From contig NC_014136.1 in the NCBI RefSeq assembly GCF_000092505.1, forward strand, positions 1,132,501 to 1,196,500: a DNA stretch of 64,000 bases, in the 5' to 3' direction. The translations under genes and the position numbers were made by a program. Every line of letters starts with the position of its first letter. The first letter of the stretch is position 1. Origin of the DNA: Leuconostoc kimchii IMSNU 11154 (GTDB lineage: Bacteria; Bacillota; Bacilli; Lactobacillales; Lactobacillaceae). Below, in pieces: positions 34,626 through 43,058 of the stretch. The notes below the pieces were generated by a model, which searched no databases, was not told the DNA's origin, and saw nothing but the letters and a program-made list of their open reading frames with translations.

Positions 34626-35162
34626 ATGGCGATGAAGGGCAGAGAAATCATTTTGGGTATTTTACAAAGTGGGCCGCATACAGGTTATGAAATTAATGAG
34701 ATTTTACAAACACGGCTAGATCATTTTTTTGATGCGACTTTTGGCATGATTTATCCCACCTTAAAAAAATTGGAAGCTGAAAAATTAGTCACCAAACAAC
34801 AAGTATCACAAACTGACCGTCCTAATAAGAATATATATACCATTACAGCAGCTGGGCAAGCAGTATTTTCTAAAGCAATCAATGAACCTACGTCTGATGA
34901 AATACTTAAATCTGATGTTCTGATGCGACTTTACTTTAGTCAAGATTTACCAACCGAACAGGTATCAGAATTTCTTCAGGAAGAAATTGCACGTAAGGAA
35001 GCGAAACTAGCTACGTTGCAGTCACAATTGGCAACTTGGCTGGCAGATGGTATGACAGATCGACAAAAAATAACTTTTGATTATGGGATTGCTTATTACA
35101 CAGCGACACTAGAAGTTTTAAAGTCTTCCCAAACAAAACTACTGTCATCACAAAAAGAGTGA
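34626..35162 (+). CDS. PadR family regulator, long type
   Basis: A 178-residue PadR regulator (MAMKGREIILGILQSGPHTGYEINEIL) with the C-terminal coiled-coil VirR-like domain. The open frame begins 46 codons upstream, but GGAGG before 34626 and a TGTATAAT extended -10 near 34589-34596 show the true start. It lies between the flavoprotein and OsmC genes; the three may form a redox-stress group. Confidence 0.88.
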   Translation: MAMKGREIILGILQSGPHTGYEINEILQTRLDHFFDATFGMIYPTLKKLEAEKLVTKQQVSQTDRPNKNIYTITAAGQAVFSKAINEPTSDEILKSDVLMRLYFSQDLPTEQVSEFLQEEIARKEAKLATLQSQLATWLADGMTDRQKITFDYGIAYYTATLEVLKSSQTKLLSSQKE

Positions 35163-35200
35163 CAGGTTAACATTGAAATCATGAAAGGGGCTATATCAAA

Positions 35201-35626
35201 ATGGCAATTAGGCATTTGTATCATACTGAGGTTGAAAATACAGCAGGCTTAGTTGGACGTGTGCAGACGGTTACCGGGGATGGGTTAGACGTGATGACGA
35301 GTGGCCCTTTAAGTACGACACCGGGAACTAATCCGGAGCAGTTATTGGCAGCAGCTTTTGCTACTTGCTTGAATGCGACGATTGAAGCCGAGGAGAAGCG
35401 GCGGCAAATACCGCACAAGAGCATTGTTCGCGTGGGTGTTGATATGGCACCAGATCATGAAGGATTTCAGTTTTTTGTTCATGCACAGGTGAAAATACCA
35501 CAGGTTAATGAACAGGAGGCATTAGATATTTTAGCAATTGCTGAGAAACGGTGTCCGGTATCTAAACTATTGGCAGGTAGTTCGAATGTTGATATATCAT
35601 TAGTGGATGTATTCGACCTACAGTAG
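35201..35626 (+). CDS. OsmC/Ohr family peroxiredoxin-like protein
   Basis: A 141-residue protein with both family cysteines, C56 in FATCLNATIE and C117 in KRCPVSKL, and the Ohr-like NPEQLLAAAF segment. The family reduces organic or fatty-acid hydroperoxides, using dihydrolipoyl or other thiols. AAAGGGG precedes the ATG. A dedicated terminator follows at 35634. Confidence 0.88.
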   Translation: MAIRHLYHTEVENTAGLVGRVQTVTGDGLDVMTSGPLSTTPGTNPEQLLAAAFATCLNATIEAEEKRRQIPHKSIVRVGVDMAPDHEGFQFFVHAQVKIPQVNEQEALDILAIAEKRCPVSKLLAGSSNVDISLVDVFDLQ

Positions 35627-35633
35627 AAAATGA

Positions 35634-35665
35634 AGGCTGTTACATTTTTTGTAACAGCTGTTTTC
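35634..35665 (+). terminator. terminator after osmC
   Basis: GCTGTTACA/TGTAACAGC stem (35636-35658) with a five-T loop and TGTTTTC tail. Confidence 0.8.
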
Positions 35666-35755
35666 TTGCTTACTTATAGTTAGTTAACGTAGTTTTAATC
35701 TTGATAAGATATAATTCAGTCAGGCATGATGCTATGAATTTAAGGAGGTGTCAAT

Positions 35756-36436
35756 GTGAAAATTTCTAGAATTGTTAAACTGATCATTGTCATCGTCGGT
35801 ATCACGTATTTGATCCAAAACCCCAGTAAAGTGGCTGAAGGTAAGGTTTGGGTAGGTAATCAGGTTCAACAATGGGTGGCCTTGTTTGATAAAAATACTA
35901 GCCTACCAAATGATCAAGTAAGCGCGGAACCAGGCACCGTTAATACAACAACAGATCATCAGGACGCGACGCATTTAAACGGTGCAGTATGGGCAAAAAA
36001 AACGCTTAATGTTTATTTTGATGTCGCAGCTGACCAGCAACCTGCTTATTTGCAAGCCTGGCAGCAAGCATTTAACAATTGGAATGACGTTCAAGTGTTA
36101 ACATTAGTGCAGGTGCAAAATAAAAATCAGGCGGATATTGTGTTAACAACTGAAAATCGTGGTGATACGTCACAAGCAGGTGTTGCCGAGACACGCTTTT
36201 TAGTTAACCCGGTTACTGGTAAAAAGGTCATGACTCACGTGGTAGCCAAACTAAACACGCATTATTTAGATGACTATACTATGGCACGCAAGATTAACAC
36301 AGCAGAACATGAATTAGGTCATGCACTCGGGTTGGACCACGTTTCCAATCGTGTGTCTGTTATGCAGCCGCAAGGTTCTGATTATGGCATTCAACAATCT
36401 GATGTTAGTCAACTACAGGCACTGTATGCACACTAA
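35756..36436 (+). CDS. matrixin-like zinc metalloprotease, membrane-anchored
   Basis: A 226-residue protein with an N-terminal membrane anchor or signal (about 5-21), a linker of about 50 residues and a metzincin catalytic domain. The zinc site HELGHALGLDH is at 185-195 and the Met-turn methionine is M203. It has no propeptide cysteine switch. It should cleave proteins or peptides at the cell surface. The GTG start is supported by AAGGAGGTG. The gene stands alone and its target is unknown. Confidence 0.85.
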   Translation: MKISRIVKLIIVIVGITYLIQNPSKVAEGKVWVGNQVQQWVALFDKNTSLPNDQVSAEPGTVNTTTDHQDATHLNGAVWAKKTLNVYFDVAADQQPAYLQAWQQAFNNWNDVQVLTLVQVQNKNQADIVLTTENRGDTSQAGVAETRFLVNPVTGKKVMTHVVAKLNTHYLDDYTMARKINTAEHELGHALGLDHVSNRVSVMQPQGSDYGIQQSDVSQLQALYAH

Positions 36437-36449
36437 AAAATCATAAAGC

Positions 36450-36478
36450 TTGACGAGTCAAAAAAAAGATGGTAATCT
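36450..36478 (+). promoter_or_regulatory. rbs operon promoter
   Basis: TTGACG (36450-36455), 17-bp spacer, TATATT-like TAATCT (36473-36478). The start point near 36485 abuts the cre site. Confidence 0.65.
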
Positions 36479-36485
36479 ACACATG

Positions 36486-36499
36486 TGGAAGCGCTTACA
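36486..36499. promoter_or_regulatory. cre site of the rbs operon
   Basis: TGGAAGCGCTTACA matches the cre consensus at 13 of 14 positions and sits directly at the predicted transcription start, a position where CcpA represses. Confidence 0.75.
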
Positions 36500-36538
36500 C
36501 ATGCAATGATTAGCAACTTTTATTTTTTTGAACAAAAA

Positions 36539-36552
36539 GTAAAACGTTTTAC
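36539..36552. promoter_or_regulatory. perfect 14-bp palindrome, probable RbsR (LacI-family) operator
   Basis: GTAAAACGTTTTAC is a perfect palindrome with the central CG of LacI-family operators. It lies between the promoter and the rbsD ribosome site, so a bound repressor would block elongation. No rbsR gene is in the window. Confidence 0.6.
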
Positions 36553-36571
36553 CTAAAAGGAGAAAAGCATT

Positions 36572-36970
36572 GTGAAAAAAAACGGCATTATAAATTCTCA
36601 GATTGCGGCTGTGGTCGCTGATATGGGTCACATGGATTGGCTAGCGGTTGGAGATGCTGGGACACCGGTCCCAAAGACTGTAAAAAAAATTGATTTAAGC
36701 GTTGTACTTGGCAAACCAGAATTTATTGACGTGTTAGACGCTGTATTATCGGAATTGGCAGTTCAGAAAATTTATTTGGCGGAAGAAATCAAACTAGAGA
36801 ATGCCGCGATGTTGGAAAAAATATATGAGCGATTTTCTCAAGATGTTGAGATTGATTTTATATCTCATGCCCAACTCAAACAACAGTTAAAGGAGAGCAA
36901 GGCATTTGTTAGGACTGGTGAGGCAACACCTTTTGCCAATATTATTTTAGAAAGCGGTGTGGTTTTTTGA
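36572..36970 (+). CDS. rbsD: D-ribose pyranase RbsD
   Basis: A 132-residue RbsD/FucU-family mutarotase beginning [30 protein letters not shown], with the conserved catalytic His and Asp in that region. It interconverts pyran and furan forms of ribose for ribokinase. The GTG start has AAAGGAGA upstream. First gene of rbsDACB; no rbsK is present here. Confidence 0.95.
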   Translation: MKKNGIINSQIAAVVADMGHMDWLAVGDAGTPVPKTVKKIDLSVVLGKPEFIDVLDAVLSELAVQKIYLAEEIKLENAAMLEKIYERFSQDVEIDFISHAQLKQQLKESKAFVRTGEATPFANIILESGVVF

Positions 36971-36996
36971 TTTAACAGCGAGCAAATGGAGGAATT

Positions 36997-38484
36997 ATGA
37001 AGATAGATATGGTTGGTATTTCTAAGTCGTTTGGTAATAATCATGTTCTCAGGGATGTTAATTTTCATTTGGGAGAGGCCGAAGTGCATGCGTTGATGGG
37101 TGAAAATGGTGCCGGTAAGTCAACACTCATGAACATTATGACTGGTTTGTTACCCTTAGATAGTGGGCAAATCATGGTGAACGATGAGTCTGTGGCGTTT
37201 AAGGGGCCAAAAGATGCAGAAGAACACGGTATTAGTTTTATTCATCAAGAGATGAATAACTTTTCTGAAATGACCGTTTTAGAGAATATGTTTTTAAATA
37301 AGGAGGAAAAGACAAGTTTTGGTTTGATTGATGACAAAAGCATGCGTGATCAAGCGGAAAACATATTCAAAACGTTAAATATTAGTTATGATTTGGACGC
37401 GCCAATTGGTAGCTTAAGTATTGGCGCGCAACAAATGATTGAAATTTCAAAAGCGATGATGACTGATGCCAAAGTGATCATTATGGACGAACCAACGGCC
37501 GCTCTAACAAGTTCAGAAATACACGCGCTTTTTGAAACGGTGAATCATTTAAAATCACGAGGTGTGAGCTTTATTTATATTAGTCACCGTATTGAAGAAA
37601 ATATGGAGATCGCAGATAAAATAACAATTATGCGAGACGGTCATACGGTCAGTGAGTCTAATATTGTGGATACAACTGTGGCTGAAATTGTTAAAAACAT
37701 GGTAGGACGTGATATTGGTGAATTCTATCCTGATCGACACCCAAAGTACGGGCAAAATGTGCTTGATGTTGCTAATTTTACCAGTCATGATAAATTTCAC
37801 GATATTAGCTTTTCTGTTCGTCAAGGTGAAATATTGGGTTTCTCAGGCCTAATGGGGTCTGGGCGTACTGAGGTCATGCGCGCTATCTTCGGCGTAGATC
37901 ATAGAGATTCAGGCAACATCAAGGTTGACGGTGCACCAGTCAAGATTATGAAACCAGCCGATGCCATTCATCAAGGGCTTGGGTTTGTCACAGAAAATAG
38001 AAAAGATGAAGGGTTAATCTTAGATTTCTCAGTAGCAGAAAATATCATTATGCCGAGTTTACAAGAATTGGTCAAAAATCATATGATTGACGAAAAAGTT
38101 AAGACAGATTTTGTTGACTTTTTGATAAAACGTTTAACCGTTAAAACTGATGGGCAGGATATTAATGTTGACCGTTTATCTGGTGGTAATCAACAAAAAG
38201 TTGTCTTGGCCAAGTGGATTGGTGCGGGTAGTAAATTATTGATTTTAGATGAGCCAACACGTGGTGTTGACGTTGGTGCTAAAAGAGAAATCTATCAATT
38301 GATGAATGAATTAACTGATAGAGGTGTGGCAATCATTATGGTGTCTAGTGATCTGCCAGAAGTTATTGCTATGAGTGACCGTATTGCGGTGATGTACGAA
38401 GGCGGGTTAATGGCAATTGTTGACAACAGTGAGCATGTTCAAGAGTCAGACATTATGACACTTGCTACAGGAGGAAGAAAATAA
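36997..38484 (+). CDS. rbsA: ribose ABC importer ATPase RbsA
   Basis: A 495-residue protein with two tandem nucleotide-binding domains. The first has Walker A GENGAGKST near 37 and LSIGAQQ/DEPTAAL; the second has the degenerate GLMGSGRTEV, LSGGNQQKV and LDEPTRGVD. This is the usual sugar-importer (CUT2) form. GGAGG precedes the ATG. Its stop overlaps rbsC (TAATG). Confidence 0.95.
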   Translation: MKIDMVGISKSFGNNHVLRDVNFHLGEAEVHALMGENGAGKSTLMNIMTGLLPLDSGQIMVNDESVAFKGPKDAEEHGISFIHQEMNNFSEMTVLENMFLNKEEKTSFGLIDDKSMRDQAENIFKTLNISYDLDAPIGSLSIGAQQMIEISKAMMTDAKVIIMDEPTAALTSSEIHALFETVNHLKSRGVSFIYISHRIEENMEIADKITIMRDGHTVSESNIVDTTVAEIVKNMVGRDIGEFYPDRHPKYGQNVLDVANFTSHDKFHDISFSVRQGEILGFSGLMGSGRTEVMRAIFGVDHRDSGNIKVDGAPVKIMKPADAIHQGLGFVTENRKDEGLILDFSVAENIIMPSLQELVKNHMIDEKVKTDFVDFLIKRLTVKTDGQDINVDRLSGGNQQKVVLAKWIGAGSKLLILDEPTRGVDVGAKREIYQLMNELTDRGVAIIMVSSDLPEVIAMSDRIAVMYEGGLMAIVDNSEHVQESDIMTLATGGRK

Positions 38485-39470
38485 TGGTTAGTACGAAGCA
38501 CACAGATAAGGCATCAGTGGTCGTTAAGGACAAAAATCTTATCAGCAGGTTGTCAGGGCTGGGACCCGTTTTAGCATTGATCGTGCTGGTTATCATCACC
38601 ACGATTATGAATCGTAATTTTTTAGATCCGAATAATCTACTCAATTTGTTGCGACAGGTATCAATTAATGGTCTGATTGCTTTTGGCATGACATTTGTTA
38701 TTTTGACTGGTGGCATTGACTTGTCAGTCGGTGCAATACTAGCTCTGACGTCGGCTTTGTCAGCTATGATGATCACAAGTGGTGTGCCAACCGTCATCGC
38801 GATGGTTATTGGCATTGTTATTGGCGGTTTATTAGGCGGTGTTAATGGTCTTATTATTACCAAAGGTGGGGCAGCACCTTTTATTGCCTCACTTGCGACA
38901 ATGACAATTTTCCGAGGTGCAACTTATGTTTTTACAGATGGTAATCCGATTACTGGGAAAATTATGAACAACAGTTTTATGTTTCAATTCATTGGTCGCG
39001 GTTATTTCTTTGGTATACCGGTACCTGTGATTATCATGTTAATCGCGTTTTTAATCTTATTTATTTTGTTGCACAAAATGACATTTGGTCGAAAAACCTA
39101 TGCTTTGGGTGGTAATGAAAAGGCTGCATTTGTGTCTGGCATTAAAGTTAATCTCACAAAAACATGGATATACGTTATTTCTGGTATCATGAGTTCTGCT
39201 GCTGGAATGATACTGATTTCGCGTTTGAGTTCGGCTCAACCAGATGCTGGCACTGGTTTTGAAATGGACGCCATTGCGGCAGTTGTTTTGGGTGGTACTT
39301 CTTTAGCTGGTGGACGAGGTCGTCTATTTGGGACACTTATTGGTGCGTTAATTATTGGTACGCTAAATAATGGCATGAACTTGATCGGTATCTCTAGTTT
39401 TTATCAGCAAATCGTCAAGGGTATTGTGATTATTATAGCAGTATTACTTGATCGTAAGAAAAACGCATAA
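38484..39470 (+). CDS. rbsC: ribose ABC importer permease RbsC
   Basis: A 328-residue permease with about 8-10 membrane helices and the CUT2 motif GGIDLSVGAILALTSAL. It forms the transmembrane channel with RbsA. The ATG overlaps the rbsA stop, giving coupled translation. Confidence 0.95.
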   Translation: MVSTKHTDKASVVVKDKNLISRLSGLGPVLALIVLVIITTIMNRNFLDPNNLLNLLRQVSINGLIAFGMTFVILTGGIDLSVGAILALTSALSAMMITSGVPTVIAMVIGIVIGGLLGGVNGLIITKGGAAPFIASLATMTIFRGATYVFTDGNPITGKIMNNSFMFQFIGRGYFFGIPVPVIIMLIAFLILFILLHKMTFGRKTYALGGNEKAAFVSGIKVNLTKTWIYVISGIMSSAAGMILISRLSSAQPDAGTGFEMDAIAAVVLGGTSLAGGRGRLFGTLIGALIIGTLNNGMNLIGISSFYQQIVKGIVIIIAVLLDRKKNA

Positions 39471-39484
39471 AGGCGGTAATTAAA

Positions 39485-40441
39485 ATGACTAAAAAGATTA
39501 TTGGTAGTATTGTCGTCGTTGCAGTATTAGTTTACGGCATTTTCTTTGTCACGTCAGGACGGCCAGTTTTTTCGATTAGCAATCCTTTCCAAAGCAATAC
39601 CACAGTGCAACATAAGAAACCAAATGAGTTGACCATTGGTGTGTCACTCTCAACCCTAAATAACCCGTTTTTCATTTCAATAAAGGATGGCGTTAATGAA
39701 ATCGCCAAAGCATCAGGGTCAAAAGTACAGGTTTACGATGGTCAAAATAATACAAACAAGCAAAGCAATGATGTTGAAGATTTGATTCAAAAAAAGGTCG
39801 ATGTCTTGATTATTAATCCCGTGGATTCTTCTGCAATTACACCAGAAGTGAAGTCTGCTAATGAGGCAGGGATTCCCGTTATTGCTATAGATCGTTCATC
39901 TGACGGTGGTAAAGTACTCAGCCTTGTGGCATCAGATTCACGAGCAGGTGGTAAAATGGCAGCAGACTTTATGATCAAAACATTGGGTCAAAATGCCAAG
40001 ATTGCTGAGTTACAAGGGACACCAGGTGCTTCTGCAACACGTGAACGTGGTGCTGGATTTGATCAGACAGCAAAGGGACACTTGGATATTGTGACTAAGC
40101 AATCGGCAAACTTTGATCGTACAGCAGGGCTAAATACGTCTGAAAATATTGCGCAAGCACATCCAAATATCAAAGGACTATTTTCACAAAATGATGAAAT
40201 GGCTTTGGGTGCGGTCCAAGCGTTAAAGAGCAACCCTGATATTGTTATTGTTGGTTTTGACGGGTCAGAAGACGGTATGACCGCTGTTAAAAAGGGTCAA
40301 ATGGCAGCAACTGTTGCTCAAAAGCCAAAGGAAATGGGGAAATTAGCGGTTCGGGCAGCATACGATCACTTCCAAGGTAAATCAGTATCCAAAAATATCA
40401 AATCGCCACTAGAATTAGTTGTAGCTGACAAATATAAGTAG
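39485..40441 (+). CDS. rbsB: ribose-binding protein RbsB, membrane-anchored form
   Basis: A 318-residue periplasmic-binding-protein-1-type receptor (IGVSLSTLNNPFFISIKDG, VDVLIINPVDSSAI, GFDGSEDGM). In most Firmicutes RbsB is a lipoprotein with a lipobox cysteine. Here residues 5-23 are hydrophobic but no cysteine occurs in the N-terminal region, so the protein is probably held by an uncleaved helix or is released. It delivers ribose to RbsAC. Only a weak hairpin follows. Confidence 0.92.
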   Translation: MTKKIIGSIVVVAVLVYGIFFVTSGRPVFSISNPFQSNTTVQHKKPNELTIGVSLSTLNNPFFISIKDGVNEIAKASGSKVQVYDGQNNTNKQSNDVEDLIQKKVDVLIINPVDSSAITPEVKSANEAGIPVIAIDRSSDGGKVLSLVASDSRAGGKMAADFMIKTLGQNAKIAELQGTPGASATRERGAGFDQTAKGHLDIVTKQSANFDRTAGLNTSENIAQAHPNIKGLFSQNDEMALGAVQALKSNPDIVIVGFDGSEDGMTAVKKGQMAATVAQKPKEMGKLAVRAAYDHFQGKSVSKNIKSPLELVVADKYK

Positions 40442-40620
40442 TCAAATATTATGTATTTTAATTCACATAATGATAAAATGTTTATCTTTAAATTGCAATT
40501 AATGTCATAAAAGTCCTAGAAAGCTATTAAAATATACCTTTTTAAATTCAAAGTGGTATAGTGTAAATATAAATATGTTTTGAATGATTTTCAAAATATA
40601 AATTTTTTGGGGGCTTATTT

Positions 40621-42306
40621 ATGAGTACTGTTCAAGAATTGACCGACATTGTGGGTCATAATCACATCATCACCTCAGCTGCAAAATCATTACGTTATCG
40701 TAAGGGTTATCGCAGTGGTCGCGGGGATGCATTAGCAGTTGTGTTGCCAGGCAGCTTAATGGAGTTGTGGCAAGTATTGAAAGTGCTTCACGCCCATAAT
40801 ATTATCATTATTATGCAGGCATCTAACACGAGTTTAACAGAAGGGTCAATTCCAGCACCAGGATATGATCGAGAATGTGTGGTGGTCAATGGTAGCAGAA
40901 TTAAAGGTGTTCAATTGATCAATAAAGGTCAAGAGGCACTTGCATTCCCAGGAACCACACTATTTAAATTGGAAAACGCACTGAAAGCCATTAATCGTGA
41001 ACCACATTCTGTGATTGGTTCTTCGAATTTAGGTGCATCCGTTATTGGTGGTATTAACAATAATTCAGGTGGTGCTTTGATCCAACGTGGGCCAGCATAC
41101 ACAGAATTATCATTATTTGCGCAAATTGATGCCAATGATGAACTACACTTGGTCAATCATCTCGGAATTGATTTGGGTAATACACCAGAAGAGATGATTA
41201 ATAACCTCGAAAATCGCAATTTTGATATTGATCATGTTAAAAAAGATGATAAGCGTGTCGGTCATAACCGTGACTATGAGGCGCGAGTTCGTAATATTGG
41301 ATCACATACCCCAACACGTTATAACGCTGATCCCAACGAATTATATGAAGTATCGGGTTCGTCAGGTAAATTAGCTGCGTTTGCTGTTCGTCTAGATACA
41401 TTTCCAAAAGAAGGTGCCTCACAGGTATTTTACATTGGTACAAACGAGCCAGCGGTGTTGGAAAAATTGCGACGTCATATCCTATCTGAATTTAAGAATT
41501 TACCCGTATCTGGGGAATATATGCACAAAGAAGCCTATGATTTAGCTAAAAAATATGGCAAAGATTCATTGCTTGTGATTGATACAATAGGGACAAATAT
41601 GTTGCCATACTTGTTTAGTTTGAAATCAACAGCTGAACGCATACTAGGGCATATTCCGACGTTTAAGCCATACTTTCCTGACCGTATGTTACAACATGTT
41701 GGTCAAATATTTCCTAATCAGTTACCAAAACGTGTTGAGGAATATAATGAGAAGTATGAACATTATCTACAGTTGAAAATGGTTGGTGAAGGTATTGATG
41801 AAGCACGTCAATACTTAAAAGAATTTTTCAAAACGGAATCAGGCGATTACTTGGAGTGCACACCTTCAGAGGCAGACAGGGCAGCTACGCATCGTTATGT
41901 CACAGCTGGTGTCGCCATTAGGTATCAAGAAGTTTTCCAAAATAAGAAGTTGGATATTTTACCATTAGATATTGCTTTACCTCGCAATGAGTTTGATTGG
42001 TTTGAACACTTGCCAAAGGAAATTGAAGATAAAATTGAACACAAGCTATATTATGGTCATTTTCTTGATCACGTCATGCACCAAGATTATATTTTGAAGC
42101 CGGGTGTTGATCCACATGAACTTAAATTAGAAATGTTGAAGTTACTTGACAAACGTGGGGCGATTTATCCCGCTGAACATAACGTTGGGCACTTGTACCA
42201 TGCTGCTTCAACGTTAGTGAGCCACTACAAGCGTAATGATCCAACAAACAGTTTCAATCCTGGTATTGGTTTAACGACTATGGAAAAATACTGGGGTAAT
42301 TATTAA
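40621..42306 (+). CDS. dld: quinone-dependent D-lactate dehydrogenase Dld
   Basis: A 561-residue FAD-linked enzyme. The N-terminal PCMH-type FAD domain (VVLPGSLMELWQVLKV, then QASNTSLTEGSIP and SSNLGASVIGGINNNSGG) and the C-terminal membrane-binding domain (HYKRNDPTNSFNPGIG) match E. coli-type Dld in order and length. It oxidises D-lactate at the membrane and passes electrons to quinone, which links it to menE-menG. GGGGG precedes the ATG. The 179-bp gap upstream has a TTTTGA/TCAAAA dyad near 40576-40594 but no clear cre. Confidence 0.93.
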   Translation: MSTVQELTDIVGHNHIITSAAKSLRYRKGYRSGRGDALAVVLPGSLMELWQVLKVLHAHNIIIIMQASNTSLTEGSIPAPGYDRECVVVNGSRIKGVQLINKGQEALAFPGTTLFKLENALKAINREPHSVIGSSNLGASVIGGINNNSGGALIQRGPAYTELSLFAQIDANDELHLVNHLGIDLGNTPEEMINNLENRNFDIDHVKKDDKRVGHNRDYEARVRNIGSHTPTRYNADPNELYEVSGSSGKLAAFAVRLDTFPKEGASQVFYIGTNEPAVLEKLRRHILSEFKNLPVSGEYMHKEAYDLAKKYGKDSLLVIDTIGTNMLPYLFSLKSTAERILGHIPTFKPYFPDRMLQHVGQIFPNQLPKRVEEYNEKYEHYLQLKMVGEGIDEARQYLKEFFKTESGDYLECTPSEADRAATHRYVTAGVAIRYQEVFQNKKLDILPLDIALPRNEFDWFEHLPKEIEDKIEHKLYYGHFLDHVMHQDYILKPGVDPHELKLEMLKLLDKRGAIYPAEHNVGHLYHAASTLVSHYKRNDPTNSFNPGIGLTTMEKYWGNY

Positions 42307-42354
42307 TCAAAAAAACACCAAAAATGTTAATATTTTTGGTGTTTTTTTGATTAA
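42303..42354. terminator. bidirectional terminator between dld and ktrA
   Basis: Arms of about 23 bases (TTAATC, A7, CACCAAAAAT and complement) around GTTA, overlapping both stop regions. Confidence 0.92.
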
Positions 42355-42355
42355 C

Positions 42356-43018
42356 TTATTTATTGGTCATTTGATCAAAGTCATCGACCATGTCTTTTGG
42401 ACCAACGACAGATAAGATGTCTTTGTTGTGTATTTCATATTTGGAATCAGGTGCGACGATCACCTCGCCGTCATGACGTACGGCAATGACGTTTAGTCCG
42501 AATTTTTTGTGAATATTAAGTTCCGAAATCGTTTTCCCAGCAAAAGCCGGATTGACAATTTGCACTTCTGCCATGGAATAATCATCGGACAGTTCAATAA
42601 AATTGAGCATGTTTGGCGCTAATAATTTACGTCCGATACGTTCCCCCATTTCACGCTCAGGTTGAACAACTAGGTCGGCTCCAATTTTTGTGAGAACGCG
42701 TAAGTGGGTGCGATTTTCGGCTTTGGCAATGACATTCTTAGCGCCGAGGTCTTTCGCGTTGATGGTTGCTAAAATGCTTGCTTGCATGTTATGTCCGATG
42801 GCAATCACAACATGATCAAAACTGGCAATATCTAATTTTCTTAAAACGTCATCTTCTTGTGCATCAGCAATGACAACTTGCGTTGCAATATCACGATAAT
42901 CGTTAACATGTTCCTCGTTGATGTCAATGCCAAGCACGTCTTGACCATTTGCAATAAGGGTTTCAAGTAGTGCCCCACCAAAACGACCGAGGCCAATGAT
43001 AGCATATGTTTGACGCAT
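42356..43018 (-). CDS. ktrA: potassium-channel RCK subunit (KtrA/KtrC type)
   Basis: A 220-residue regulatory ring subunit. The N-terminal RCK/TrkA-N domain has the nucleotide motif IGLGRFGGALLETL with the acidic D32 of GIDINEE; the C-terminal RCK_C domain begins near 135. It binds ATP/ADP and, in relatives, c-di-AMP to gate the Ktr channel. It follows ktrB in one operon. Confidence 0.92.
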   Translation of the reverse strand: MRQTYAIIGLGRFGGALLETLIANGQDVLGIDINEEHVNDYRDIATQVVIADAQEDDVLRKLDIASFDHVVIAIGHNMQASILATINAKDLGAKNVIAKAENRTHLRVLTKIGADLVVQPEREMGERIGRKLLAPNMLNFIELSDDYSMAEVQIVNPAFAGKTISELNIHKKFGLNVIAVRHDGEVIVAPDSKYEIHNKDILSVVGPKDMVDDFDQMTNK

Positions 43019-43058
43019 AATGAGTTTCTCCTAAGTTTGGTATGATGTTGTGATTGGG

